DNA of 64,000 nucleotides from Cristatella mucedo (taxonomy: Eukaryota; Bryozoa; Phylactolaemata; Cristatellidae), in NCBI GenBank assembly GCA_009760855.2, contig WPIO01000030.1, positions 2,750,001 through 2,814,000 of the forward strand, written 5' to 3'. The position numbers and the translations under genes were made by a program. This document shows, one piece after another, positions 1 to 11,744 of the stretch. Position 1 is the first letter of the stretch; each line of letters starts with the position of its first letter. The notes under the pieces were generated by a model that did not search any database, was not told the DNA's origin, and saw only the letters and a list, made by a program, of their open reading frames with translations.

Positions 1-234
1 GAACCCCTCGTTCTCGAAACGAAAATTTAAGCCAAGTGCGTGACCAAGCCGGTGAGTGTCACGGCTGGCGTAGAGTGACCTGTCGCAGCTAGCAGACCCT
101 ATCCAAGTGAGCCGACGAGCAAGGTTTCCCGACAACTAAACCACCGGAAGAGCATGCACTTTTTTCCGTAGGAATCTTGCATGCGCATGCGCAGCGTCGT
201 TTGTAGAGCTAGCAAGTAATTGGGCGATGAGCTG

Positions 235-480
235 TAGAGCTAGTTATCTATCTACGGTGCACTCACAGCGGCCGAGTAGCTTTTGTTGAGACGCACAGCG
301 ACAGCCAGCAGACTGTATCTCCACTGCTAACAGCAAGTGAGTTGCACGATTTGAGTCAGATGGGCAGTCTATCGAGCGGGCAGTTTGGAAGTAGCGGCGC
401 AGGGTCGCTGGCAAGGACGTGCCGTACTCAGCAGTAGGAGAGAAGATGTCATTGCGTATAGGCAATGCACACTGAAGAAA
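235..480 (-). mobile_element. LINE-B 3' fragment
   Basis: The minus-strand translation contains RNDIFSPTAEYGTSLPATL, matching the C-terminal reading frame of LINE-B copies at 20.3, 27.3 and 41.5 kb. It is more GC-rich and more diverged than those copies. Its 5' end lies at the same TTACGCAACGACA-type breakpoint seen in two other copies. Confidence 0.6.
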
Positions 481-489
481 ATACACTTA

Positions 490-1890
490 GTACAGATAGC
501 GGGCACTCCACGGGATTAGGACTGTCCGAACGTTAGTTAAAAGTCTGTGCAACAGCGACCTGTCATTCGTACACTCCTTCCATCTGAATTAATCATACTT
601 CCTGAGTATGCACGCTTGAAATATCGATCTACCGCAGCAGCGCGGGGCTCGATTATTAAATACGATCCGCTACGTTCATTTACTAATAAACTTTACACTG
701 GCGCGCCGCAACCTCTAGTGGCGCTGCGAAATACTTACACTTTCTCGGAGAAGGGCCGGCTGAGTGCCGTTAAGTTGAACACATTCGTTCCGAGCATGGG
801 GGATTATGAAATTCTGGTGCACGGTGCATTATGCAATCGCTATTATGCGAGCACCATTTTAGCTTCTCCAAGCAGCTGCTTCGCGGGTGTATTGCAAGCG
901 ATCGCCAGCGTTACTCGTGGCACGACTGACGCTGCGCTTTCCGGTCCGCAAACTGTACGAGTGGCCGGTTGGCCAGGTGACAAAGCGGTTCAGCTTACGA
1001 ACGCTGCTCCCGCTGGGGTTCACTGCGACGCCGCCGCCGCGTCTCGGAAAAATATTGGCTGCAGCAGCCGGGTCATGCGAGCCACCGAGTACACAGCGGC
1101 AGAAAGCTAGCTCGCGCGGGCTGCGGAAGGTCTGCGGAAGGCAAAGCTCGCTCGGTCTACCTTTATTGAAATACAGTAAGCCATCCGCCGTGGGATTAAG
1201 AGCGGTGACATTTCGTAGTGACCGCGGCACGATACCCGGTTTCCGGTTCATCAAGAAGCAGCACCCCAGCGCTCAGTGCGGGTCTTAAAGCTCTAAATAG
1301 CACCCAAGGCAGTCGAGCCGAATCTCCTGATGTGCCTCTTGGCTACAAGCAAGCGCTAGGCTCCGAGCTGCCCTGGCTCTGTCTGCTGCGGTCAGCTACC
1401 ACCGACTGCATCCGCAGTTTGGCTGACGCAGCTCTCGGGCAGGTGGAGGACAAATCCTAAGCGAGCAGCCTGCTGCACTGTCACGTGACACACCTTAATG
1501 ACTGAAAGCAGCTTTCGTGACCATATTGCGGCTTTTGCGAGTAAAGCAACGAGCTGAAAATTTGGAACTACCAAAGGCTGTCTAGCGTCGGAATGCGAGC
1601 AGAAACTGCTGCCATGAGTTGGCAGCGCTGCCGCCCTTGTTTGGCCCTGGGGTAAGGTACTTGCCTTTAACGACCGAGGACGCGGGGTCGAGCTTGGTGG
1701 CATATGCCTATACCTATGTAAGCCACCTGGGTAAAGACTGAGTTCTCTAAGGGCGCTATACCTGAGTTGTGTAGTATTTATACATTCCTCGACTCTGCTC
1801 ATCCGGTTTATTATTTTTCCAAATGGGCCATCGACGCTAGCGTTTGACTGGTCTCCTCGTGGTGCTGAGAACCTTAAGACAACGTTAGAA
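490..1890. other. Unrecognised 1.4-kb stretch, moderately GC-rich
   Basis: Overlapping open frames occur on both strands (for example 547-1110 plus and 1392-1907 minus), but none shows a domain or repeat similarity. Competing open frames on both strands are typical of GC-rich non-coding DNA. Nothing supported as a gene. Confidence 0.4.
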
Positions 1891-1894
1891 TAGC

Positions 1895-2045
1895 TGATCA
1901 GTCTCATTTATAAAGCGACAAAAGACCCTTAACGACTATCACCACCACTTGCAGTTGGCAATATAAGATTGCTTGCTTCAGGACTCTTACCCACAACCTT
2001 GGTCGTGAAGAACGAGAACCTACCTCTGGGCAGTTAAATAATGCT
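1895..2045 (-). mobile_element. SINE-1 copy (diverged)
   Basis: The reverse complement matches the SINE-1 body: a CACTGCAAGCGGTGGTGATAG-like core, here partly mutated, and the tRNA-like TCGTGGGT…TCC portion. It keeps the order tRNA-like head then core but is strongly diverged. Confidence 0.55.
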
Positions 2046-2194
2046 GAGTCGTCGATGATGACGTTTCTCGCTCCAGCGTACATCAATTCCGCCGCAACCC
2101 TCGACGCTCGTTTACAGCCAGGATGAGTTTATAAACTGGAAGAACCTGGGCGGCATTGAGCCAGGAGTGCTGGTCTCTGCTACAAAATGTGTCG

Positions 2195-2410
2195 CTGCAT
2201 GGCGGCTGCGGCTTACGGGCTCTGTCTGTGCCGGTGCTTATGTCGAGGCGTAGGGATTCTGTTTAGTTAAAGAGATCATTTAAGAACACTCTCCACGATG
2301 CGCAGTACTAACGATAGCCGCTCAGGCCTGAGTGCGCTTTAGAAAACTTTCCTTGCTTAACACCTACTTAGTCTTTGTGGTTTTTTGGATTACAGACGGA
2401 CATACATTAT
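2195..2410 (+). mobile_element. LINE-B 3' end
   Basis: The plus strand reads as the LINE-B end (AGCCGCTCAGGCCTGAGTG…AACACCTACTTAGTCTTTGTGG) and terminates in ACATACATTATATTACATTAC, the family's characteristic tail. Only the last ~210 bp are recognisable. Confidence 0.6.
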
Positions 2411-2599
2411 ATTACATTACTGGACACTAGAAAGAAAGACTCAAAATAGCAAACATAGACGTTCCGGGCCGGTAAACGAGATCGACGCGTGTGGTCAACG
2501 GACAAGTGTATCTGATTTTAAGGCAGCCGTTTATTTAATAAGACCTCGTCGGAGGACAGTTAAGAGCGGATACAGCTGCGTGGCGATTTGAGAGATAAA

Positions 2600-3400
2600 C
2601 GCTTTAGACTACGCCAAAGTAGGCAATGGCGGCGCCGATGCAGCTCATCTATGGCGGCCAATTCGCAGTCGTCTGGCGAGCTCGCAGACGCGAGCGGCTA
2701 ATCGATTTGAGAGGCTAATTTCAGAAGGCGGCGGCGGCGGCCGCCGCCGCCTCAACGCCGCAGTCGGAGGTGCCGGGCGCGCGCGGAAACTCCGACGGTG
2801 GTAAAGCGCCGTACGCTGGCGCAGCCTGGGATCGCCCCGCGGATCTCAGACGACCGCCTACCATCTCAGACGACCGTCGACGGCGGCTAATCATTCCGCT
2901 GCTGGCCGTCGCCGCACGAGCACGCCTGAGGGGCGCCCGGGCGGCGGGCGGCGGCGGCGGGCGGCGGCGGGGGGGGGAGGAGGAGGCGCCGGCCGCGAGC
3001 TACCCTGGACGAAAGGGGCTCGCAGCCAGCCTCCGCCGCAGGCCGTATTCCGTACGCCGAATGCGTGCAGGTCGGCCAGCGCACGGCGGTTGGCTGCGAG
3101 CGTGCGGTGGGGAAAACCTTTCAGCATATCCCTTCGAACGTCGCGTCGAGAAGCTCAAGGTAGGCCAGGGAAAGTCGCCGCGATGTCAGAAATTTTGCTT
3201 GACGTCGTCTGCCCCACTCCGCTGGGCGACTGTACTCCGCCGACGGTCCTTAATGGCGCAGTCGCAATCGCGAGTTAACGGCGGCCCAGTCGAGCGTTTG
3301 GCAATCAACCGGGCTGCTCCGCACTGTCCATTGAATAGCCAATACGGCGGCCGCGGGAGTGGTCCTTGGTTCGTGGGCGTGGGCGTAGGCGATCGCTCAG
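2600..3400. promoter_or_regulatory. GC- and CpG-rich island
   Basis: CpG-dense sequence with GGC/GCC repeats at 2727-2751 that form a near-perfect palindrome, a (CGG)n/G9 run near 2950-2980, and repeated ATGGCGGC motifs. A 255-codon frame (2770-3537, plus) crosses it, but its composition (poly-Gly/Arg) looks like a by-product of GC content. It could be a CpG-island promoter of an undetected gene or the GC-rich end of an old element. No downstream coding exon was recognised on either strand. Confidence 0.35.
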
Positions 3401-3545
3401 GAAAACTCAAAGCTACGATCGGAAGTGGAAGCACGTACTCAGTTTTAATAATAACAATAGCAAGTTTTTTCCATAACGTCGCAAGAGAACCGAGTTTCTA
3501 TCTGGGCGCTGTAGAGCTCACCGAACTAGCAAGGTGACCGGCATT

Positions 3546-3598
3546 GGCCAGAAGGGGAGAAGGAGAGAAGGAGGAGAAGGAGACCAGAAGGAGACCAG
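3546..3598 (+). repeat. Polypurine AGAAGG/GGAGAAGG tract
   Basis: About 50 nt of almost pure purine built on AGAAGGAGA units, at the downstream edge of the GC-rich island. Such tracts can form triplex DNA. Confidence 0.6.
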
Positions 3599-3754
3599 CG
3601 ATCCTGCAGTCCGTCCGTCGCCGGCCACTGTCCGGTCAGCGACTCTGCCGCACGCGGTTTCGAGGTACGACGTCGTCGCCGGTTTCAGCATGACTCGAGG
3701 AAGCAGCAGTCTCGCCTATCCGGACTGCGACAGCCCGTACGAACGATCGAGTCA

Positions 3755-4150
3755 GTATACCTTGTCTGTCGTGAGCGTCGAAGTTGCCATTTCTCGCCGA
3801 TCTGCAGTGGCTACTGTCAAGCATCGCATCGACATCAAGGTTTTGTCACTCACTTTGAGGTCCCTTCATTCTTTGCCTCCGGCCTACCTATCAGATCTAC
3901 TGCCCCACCAGGCTAAGCGTCGTACCACCCGCTTTTCGGAATCAAACTGTTTACCGATACCTCGTACAAACCTCAAATCCTTTGGAGACCGTGCATTTAG
4001 TTCATAAGCTCTCTAAGCTTGGAACTCACTTCCGACTTAAATCACGGAATCCCCTGAATTGACCAAATTAAAAAAGAAATTAAAAACGCACCTATAACAG
4101 AATTTAGTGGGTCCTTGTGATTCGTCCTTCATGTGCTTATGCGTGCTAGA
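3755..4150 (+). mobile_element. LINE-A (CR1/L2-like) 3' fragment
   Basis: Plus-strand translation gives RIDIKVLSLTLRSLH…PPAYLSDLLPHQAK, the C-terminal segment of the LINE-A reverse transcriptase ORF. The similarity stops in the 3' UTR at about 4150, shortly before the oppositely oriented LINE-A copy begins. Confidence 0.75.
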
Positions 4151-4184
4151 TAGCGAGCCCCACAACTGCTGAACATGGTCAAGT

Positions 4185-5495
4185 GTAATAATAATAATAA
4201 TATTATTACACTTGATAAAGCGCCCTCAGAGAACTTAATCTCTTTCTAGGCGCTTTACATTTGCTGCAAAGTGATATGCAATAGAATAGTAAGTAAAATC
4301 ATGCTTGAAAACAAACAAAATGAATAATATGGTTAGGGGTAACATGCACAGGGTCAGCATGCAAATGTGGTTAGTGACGGCATGCACAGTGTCAGCACGC
4401 ATAAGCACATCAAGGACGAATCACAGGGACCCACTAAATGCTGTCCTAAATAGGTGTGTTTTTAAGTTCCTTTTAAATGTGGTCAGGTCAGGGGATGTTC
4501 TGACGCAGGTCGGGAAGGAGTTCCAGGCTTTGGGAGCATACGAGCTAAATGCATGGTCTCCAAAGGATTTAAGGTTTGTACGAGGTATTTCCAGACTGTT
4601 GGATTCCGAAAAGCGAGTGGTACGATGCTTGGCCTGATGGGGTAGTATATCTGAAAGATTGGCTGGAGCCATAGAATGAAGAGACCTAAAAGTGAGCGAC
4701 AAAACCTTGAAGTCAATTCGTTGCCTCACTGGTAGCCAGTGCAGGTCGGCGAGAAGTGGAGTAATGTGGCAACTGCGACGCTCACGACAGACAAGCCGAG
4801 CTGCAGAGTTTTGCACCAGCTGCAATCGCCTGATCGCACATGCTGGTAGGCCAGTAAGCAGTGAGTTGCAGAAGTCGAGACGGGATGTCACGAATGCATG
4901 GACCAACTTGGACGTGGTATCCTTATCTAAACAAGCCCTAATTTTAGCAATGTTATGAAGCTGAAAATAGGCAGATTTGACTGTGGAGCTGATGTGGTCG
5001 TCTAACGAGAGGTCGCTTTGGAATATGGCACCTAGATTTCGAGCCGATTCAACTGGAGATATGCTGGCAGAGCCAATTTTGAAAGTCAGCCTTTCCAATC
5101 TCTGAATCACACTGGGTTTGCCCATAACTAGTAACTTAGTTTTATCATCGTTTAGTTTTAGAAAATTTGCTGCCATCCATGTACGGATGTCATCAATGCA
5201 TGCAGCAAGTGAGTTGAGAGAATTTGAGGTGCTCGAAGGCTGGGAGGGATCAATGCAAAGGTACAACTGAGTGTCATCCGCATAGAAGTGAAAGCCTAGA
5301 TTGTGCTTGGCAATCACATCAGCAAGAGGGAGAGTATAAACCGTGAAAAGGACCGGACCTAGCACAGAGCCCTGAGGTACTCCATATTTTAGAGGTACTT
5401 CAGATGATCTATGTTCATTCACGTCAATACTCGGGAGTCTCCCACTAAAGTGTATAGCGTGAAAGTATTTGCACAGGAGGTGTGAAGACACGCAC
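4185..5495 (-). mobile_element. LINE-A (CR1/L2-like) copy, 5'-truncated, best preserved in window
   Basis: The 3' end is at low coordinate: a TAA/TTA-repeat tail next to CACTTGATAAAGCGCCCTCA (reverse complement of the family's 3' end). A 3' UTR and then a reverse-transcriptase ORF with no stop codons follow. Very similar 3' ends occur at 46.9-47.8 kb and 56.9-57.6 kb (I estimate about 90% identity by eye), suggesting relatively recent activity. It is 5'-truncated, as is usual for target-primed LINE insertions. Confidence 0.85.
4421..5491 (-). pseudogene. Partial reverse transcriptase, CR1/L2-group LINE (356 codons, 5'-truncated)
   Basis: The frame starts inside the RT palm. Visible motifs are [14 protein letters not shown] (motif B region), FYADDTQLY (catalytic motif C, Asp-Asp), [15 protein letters not shown] (motif D region), then the thumb-like C-terminal segment ([18 protein letters not shown]…) and the conserved end ([23 protein letters not shown]). 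RT motif A and the endonuclease are missing, so the copy cannot be autonomous. The frame is otherwise unbroken to its TAA/TGA end, unlike the other copies, which points to a young insertion. Confidence 0.85.
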
Positions 5496-5539
5496 CAACG
5501 AATGTTTGCTTCAGTTTCAAAATGAATAAATCTACGATC

Positions 5540-7820
5540 ATTGAAAGATTAATTGTCCTTTTTCGAAAGCACCACTCTTAATGCAGCGTGAAAATCTTGG
5601 CACGTCTCAAAAGTGCACCCGAATTGGGTGACACATACAAAAGACGGAGTTACCGATAGATCGGTAGGAGACGACGCGTATTTAGTCAGCATGCAGCACT
5701 GAGTCAGTGGCTGAGAGAGACTGGCAGTACTTTAAGTGCCTGCTAGAGCGAGACGTAACTCGCAGAGGAGCTTTGGCAGCCGCACGAGCAACCGATTCAG
5801 AGCCGTTTCAATTCAAGAATCGAGCATTCGAGGTATCGAACATTCGCAACTAAAGGAACCGAGCATGCATTGCAGCGAAAAAATCTTGTGAAATGAGAAT
5901 AGGTTCACTTTGAAAGGCGAGTCCCAGCGAGCTTCAGAAGACCTTCGAGTTTTATGCAACGAATAAGTAAGTAGCTCACCGATCTGTCAGGATGAAGCCC
6001 TGAAAAAAATGTGCTAGCTTGTTGAAGTATACGACCGTGTTCAATTTTGATACGTTAGTTTCCTAACTGAGCCAGATTGTGACAGTGCTAAATTTATTAG
6101 CGGTTACTGAGGTATCATTAGGAACCAGATAAATCAAAGTTTGTGGTCTAGTAAGTATAAAAAGGCGTCTGAAGTAATGTTCAGGGAGAGGTACGTTATA
6201 ACTGCAGGTTTGCACATATAGCACTACTGTATCGTTGCAGGTCGTATCTCTTTGGAGCAAAGAATTAATTAGTCTTTTCAAAGGAGCAGCTCGTTAATAG
6301 TTTTTCTGAGTGGTCAGACACTCCATTCAGTCCGGCGGAGAGAAAGCTAGTCCGATTAAACCAGCAAGACTTAAGTGCAACAGTAACGACTAAATGCTCA
6401 CGCAACTAAAACTCTTTTCATTTATAACGTAGGGACACTAGCACTCTAGAACCAATCGTTCATTAGTTAAATGCCTCATTACCTCGTTCGTATAATTATA
6501 GATAGAAAAGCTCATAAATAATTCTCTTTGAAATCGGTCAGATCCGTCTGCCGCTGACTTGGTGGGTATTCTCGAGAAGCATTTGCAGAATCGTTGATGT
6601 ATACAGCATCATCTTGTCCGAACGCATTCATTTACATTTACTAACAACCCTTGCAATCTAAATGTTCTAGTGTGACAATTCGCTTCAAAAATACGTTGAC
6701 CGAAGCATACAGTTAGAGCAGATGGGCATTAACTCATGTAAATCTGGCCTGACCCTGTCTTGCAAACGGTAACGGTATCTAATAATCTTACGCGCCAGTA
6801 ACTTTACCGAGCGTTAAACTTTTCTGGACGGTAAGTAATTACAAGGTTACTGGGAAAAATACAAAGTTAAAGTCCATAAGCTTGGTAGTTCAGCTCCTCG
6901 TGTTACCTGGTGACGGTTTTTTCCACAGCGTGAGATCTGATCAGAGGGGGTAAAGGATGGCTTTGGCCTGCTGTCTGCTTGGTCGTCGGCTTAGCCCGTC
7001 GCCATGTCCATAGTTCGCATTATTCACTGTACGTCTCACTTCGCGCTCACTCAGTTTGTCGTTTCTTTCTCTGCACTTGGAGCACCATTAAATAGTGAGC
7101 AAAATTTCACGATTTTCGAGGGTACCTTTAGCTTTTCTCATATTTCACAGGAAGTGCAAAGATCGGAAGGGGCTTTCCAGCTTGGCTAGATGGTAATCGA
7201 TTGGATAAAGAATGAGTGAGATGGAAAGAACTGCGAACGCAGTTGCACGAGTTCGCGAACCAGGCGGTTCGAATAGTGCGGCTATATTCTTTCCATTTAG
7301 ATGCGCAATGTTCATAGACGACCGGCAGTTTAAGCAAGCACACTCTGGCTTGAACGCCGACGGCACGCAGAACAGATGGTCAGTGACGGAGTGGGTAAGA
7401 GATAGAAAATCATGCCAACTTAATTAAATAAGCGTCTGAAAAATTATGTTAGTGGGCTAATTTATTTAACATTGAAAGCATCGGGAAAATGAGCACTGCA
7501 TAGCATCGCTGCATTCAGGCATTACTAAGTACGTTAATCAAGGGCATCAATGAAAGATGTACTTTAGTGCACAAGTACGTCAATGTTGGTCATAGCGCCA
7601 GTCACACGCGATGACCGCCAGCTTGATGGACTAAAAAATACTAACATCGATATGTGGGGCTACTCAAAGAATGGTGTATTTCCATTGGCTTGTCAGAAAT
7701 TTCACAACTCTGGGTGGTTAGCCATTAACTTGTTAACGATAGCAGGGCAGATTCCACGGAAAAGTGAATGTGAAATCGTATGTTTCTATTTTTCATTCTA
7801 AATCAGCTGGACCGATAAGC
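5540..7820. other. No gene or repeat recognised
   Basis: AT-rich, stop-dense sequence with only short open frames lacking domains. No similarity to the repeat families of this window was seen. Confidence 0.4.
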
Positions 7821-7829
7821 GTGAAAGGT

Positions 7830-8515
7830 TTATTACTGACTTCTTTTGATTCCGGCCGGACAGATAAGCTGGTCCAAAGCGAGTGAAGCGACCTGTGAGC
7901 CAGGCAGAAAATCTTGACATCAATTTGATTCTTGATAGGGAGCCTGTCAAGTTCAGACGCGCTATCACAGCTACATCATTGAGACAGACCCGATGAGGTG
8001 TTGAGCTTTGCTCAAGCTGCACACGATTATGGGCACAGTAGAGAAGTAATAAATAAAGGGAATTTCGAGATATCAAATGCGTGAATTAGCTTGACTGCCA
8101 TACTTTTCTCTAGCTAGGTGCTGATTTTGGTAACGTTTTTTAGCTGGAACCAGGCCGACTTGACAGCGGAGGCAGTTTTCTTATCGAATGGCAAGTCGCT
8201 TTGGATTATCATGTCCGCATTAAGGACAGAGGTCCAAGAGTGATGCTAGATGAATCGATTTTTACAGAGAGGTTTTAAAACTTGAGGTAACTCTAGACTT
8301 GCCGTACCTTTTGGTTTCTTGCAATCGCCGTTAAAACTATGGAAATTAGCGGCCATTCATGGCGAATAGCGTCGATCCAGGCTTCGAATGAATTAAGTGA
8401 ATCGGATGCTAAGAGAGACGCAAAAGAGTTAATGGATAAGTAGAAATGAGTGTCGTCGTTGTAGAAATGAAAGACAAGAGTAAGAGTTTGGCGATCAAAT
8501 TGGCTAGAAGAGAAC
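7830..8515 (-). mobile_element. LINE-A relative, strongly diverged
   Basis: Reverse-complement sequence follows the LINE-A RT order: a THFYL…SINS segment, then a region equivalent to the LERLTFKI part, and finally …TGRFTRFGPAYLS near the low end. Many stops and frameshifts. Probably an old subfamily. Confidence 0.6.
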
Positions 8516-8719
8516 TAATTCCCTTTCGGGAGCAGCGCTGAATCCATTAGTCAAAGTTGAACTGATTTTGGGTGACCTCTCCCCAAATAGTCTTTTAGTA
8601 TTTATCACTGCTAACCAGCAGTCTGCTGAGAGCAACACTACCCACACCTTTGACGAGAGTTTGATTACAATGAATCTAAAGGTATTTGGATATCTGGAGT
8701 CAGTCACAATAACATCACA

Positions 8720-8788
8720 TACACACACACACACTCACACACACACACACACACACACGCACACACACGTGTGTGCGTGTGTGTGTGT
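8720..8788 (+). repeat. (CA)n followed by (TG)n, near-palindromic microsatellite
   Basis: About 49 bp of CA repeats (one CT and one CG interruption) switch at ACGT to about 20 bp of TG repeats. The inverted halves could extrude as a hairpin, and alternating purine-pyrimidine sequence can adopt Z-DNA. Confidence 0.85.
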
Positions 8789-9339
8789 TAATATGGACAA
8801 GCCTACGTTAAAAGGTGACTTGCTAGATCAGCCAGACAGTAACTTCAAAATAGTATTCGCGGTTCCTAAATTATAACGGCTGGGAATCAGTTGTGTAGCA
8901 ATCTATTTTTAGGTAAGCAGAAGAGAAGCATATGTTGCGTAATATTCAGTCAGTTATGCTGCAGGAAAATGGAGGGCAGTCAGTGGCACTCTTTACCACA
9001 AGACAGGGGACCTTAAATTCTCCTGTTCTAGAGTTTCTAATGAGTGGCCCTAGCAATATCATTTTTGAAAAGTACCGAGACAGGATATGAGGCTGAGGAC
9101 ATATATTTTTGTTAGTCACGTGCAACAGCCGCAGATCAATGCGTTGCAGAAGTAGGATAGTAGGAATAGGGTACAGGGGGCTAGTAGTCTTCTAAACTGA
9201 GGGGTGATGAGGTCACCAGTGGCTAGCCAAAACGCAGAGATTTGGGTGCTGTGCGGAATACCGGATTTTGGTAGTAATGGGCGTAAGCCGGCCACCTTAT
9301 CTTGATCTCACGTATCAGTCTTAGAAGACTGCTAACCAT

Positions 9340-9560
9340 CTATATCCTATTCTCACTGCTTTCCATCAGCGATGTATAAATATGCTGCTGCTATGCATAA
9401 CTAACAAAACAAATATGTCTTCACCATTGGGTCCTGTCCCTGCACCTTTCAAAAAGGCTATTGCCAAGTCACTCATTAGGAAGACAACACTAAACTAGGA
9501 ACACTAAAAACTCCTGACCTTAGTAGATAGGCTTAGTTTGAAAACATTGCTTTTTGCGGC
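9340..9560 (+). mobile_element. LINE-A fragment (region upstream of RT motif A)
   Basis: The segment parallels the plus-strand copy at 32.0-32.2 kb: TGTCACTGCACCTTATAAAA there versus CTGTCCCTGCACCTTTCAAAA here, with the same flanking order. Short and diverged. Confidence 0.5.
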
Positions 9561-9564
9561 TCTA

Positions 9565-10540
9565 AGCCGTTGGTCAGCATTCAGTCAATGTGTCTTGCAA
9601 ATGTCATATTGCTATGACCAACGTGAAATTTGAAGTACATGCTCATCGGCATGCGCTTCAAATTGTTGTGGCGGTAAACCGAGTAACTCTGGCCTCTTCG
9701 TCATTACTCGATGTTTTTACATCCTATATTATTTGCAGGAATGTTTTCCCAACAGTGGTATTCGGTGCCTTGCATATTCTACTGCTTGACTAATTATACT
9801 ACGATCATCGAGAAATTTGGATTATAAGTTGGGCTCAGCTTCTTTGTTAGAGTGTTTTGCACATCATGGATTTTTGTTTCGGGTAAGTGTTACTTTACTT
9901 GTCCTTGTATACTCGTTAAATTTGAAGTTTCTAATTTCATTCTAATTTTGCCATGTCAATTTTTTTCTTTTAATTAAGTGGAATATATCCAACTAAGTGT
10001 CCTACATCTTCTGAGGGGTTTGGTATATTTCTACAGAGGTATTGACTGTTGATTTAAAAGGCAGACATACTTTTAAAACAGGAACAAGACCTTGACTTTC
10101 CAAGGTCATCCGAAGGTCAACAACACGGCTATGGCTACACTAAGAGATGGCTTATGTTACCCTTATTGTTTGTGCCGATGTTCATGCCGATCGTTCCGTT
10201 TATATTTTTTAATATCAATAAATGTGTGGCGAGGGATAGGGGTGGACGGCATAACACCCCACCCTCTGCAGTTCCCGCGTGTGGCTGCCAGCCAGCGGTA
10301 CCATAGGACAGCAACGGCGGCAGCTGTCTCCTTTCTATTCGGCAGAGAACCGGCAGGTTTATTTTCCCGTACAATACATTACGATTACGCCCGCTTCGTG
10401 TTTCAAAGTTCAAGGACTGAAAAGCCTGTAGCGTGCGTTTTGCAAAGCAATATCCCTTCCAGTGTCCCTCTAGCCGTTCCTTTCAAAGACACTAGAACTA
10501 GTAGTTTCAGATCAGCTAAGCTCTCATGGTAAATATTCAA
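9565..10540. other. No gene or repeat recognised
   Basis: Only short open frames on both strands. The 146-codon plus frame at 10092-10532 is matched by an overlapping minus frame and has no domain. Nothing supported. Confidence 0.4.
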
Positions 10541-10544
10541 ACCA

Positions 10545-11190
10545 AAGTATTTAAGTTCCAGCTTTTAGAGGCATTCAATCCACAGGGTTGCTCTATGTCG
10601 ATATACTGGCTGATAGGGAGCCTATAAAGGGGGGTAATAATTGATAAAACGCGGCAGTGAAGATCCTTAGCCTGGCATAGCTGTAGAATTTCCCACAAAT
10701 TGAAAGCGTCTAATTGCACAGACAGGAAGTCCTGTGAATTTTGAGTTACCGAAGTCTGGTCGATATCACAATTACATTATGGCCATCTTGGTTGCGGTAT
10801 CCTTATCTTGGCAGTCCCTAATTTCTGCAATCGTAGGCAGCTGAAAACATGCAGACTTGACAGTGGTGGACCTAATGCGGTCATCTTGTGAAAGGGCACT
10901 TTGTAACAGGCTACGCCGATTTCCACCAAATTTTGAGGGTTAGGTTTTCCAATTTTGGAGTAATTACATTTTTCCCACAGCTATTAAATTACATCTAGCG
11001 TCATTCAATTCGAGTAATTGTCTGTCATGTTAGAGCAGCTGTCAGCAATAAATGCTGCAAGCAGGTAATGAGAATTCGACGTGCTGGAAGGCAGGGAGGG
11101 ATAAAATCGCTGGTGCAGATGAGTGCCGCCTGCATGCCACTGAAATCCCGTGTTGTGATATGGTACCCGGCAGACTTTCTAACTGAATAG
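10545..11190 (-). mobile_element. LINE-A copy, diverged, RT C-terminal half
   Basis: The reverse complement keeps landmarks of the 4.2-5.5 kb copy: GGTATCCTTATCTTGGCAGTC, GACTTGACAGTGGTGGACCT and the GTGCTGGAAGGCAGGGAGGG motif, in the same order and spacing, with indels and stops. Confidence 0.65.
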
Positions 11191-11487
11191 AAGGTAGGCA
11201 AGATACAATTAGTGAGACTACAAATGACGAATATTAAAAGTCGCAGTCAATCGGTCGTGCGTCAGTAATTGAAGGTTTCTGCAATACTTATTTTGGCTAC
11301 GCTATCCCCCATTTTTCAATACCTCGCTTACTTTCAGTTAATCTACGAACTTACTGGAAACGCACAGAAGCATTTGTATCTCACTGTGGTTCCATCATCA
11401 ACTCCTTTGTGTTGGAAAGCAAAATACGAACGATCATTAGGTTATGCAATCCTGTATCCACGCTGAGACCAGGTTTTAACTGAATGC

Positions 11488-11712
11488 TTTCCTTGCATAC
11501 ATTGGATCCTCGATGTCTGCAAATTTCCTGTAACCTTAAAGACGATAAAGCGGATCTGTTACTCCCAGGACATCACAAGCAGGTTGCTAGACTAGAACGC
11601 TTTACTCTTCTAATAGGTGGTGGCGTTAATAATAATAATGCACTTGATAAAGCGCCCTCAGAGAACTCAATCTCTTTACAGGAGCTTCACATTTGCTGCA
11701 AAGGGAAGCTCC
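11488..11712. mobile_element. Two opposed LINE-A pieces (plus RT fragment, minus 3' tail)
   Basis: 11488-11625 on plus encodes CNLKDDKADLLLPGHH…RLERFTLLI, equivalent to the LINE-A motif D region. 11626-11712 is the minus-strand LINE-A 3' tail (TAATAATAATGCACTTGATAA…). The tail abuts the RT fragment, so the minus copy probably inserted into the plus copy. Confidence 0.65.
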
Positions 11713-11744
11713 ACTAGGCAGAAGGGCACCACGCTGCGAAACGG

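Noticed and set aside
547-1110. 187-codon plus-strand frame
   Set aside because: Overlapped by comparable frames on both strands and without domain or repeat similarity.
2770-3537. 255-codon frame in the GC-rich island
   Set aside because: Poly-Gly/Arg composition, overlapping long frames on the other strand, no domain. Best explained by few stop codons in GC-rich DNA.
3755-5495. A tail-to-tail palindrome of two complete LINE-A 3' ends
   Set aside because: The plus copy's similarity ends in its 3' UTR at about 4150, so only one true tail is present at the junction.
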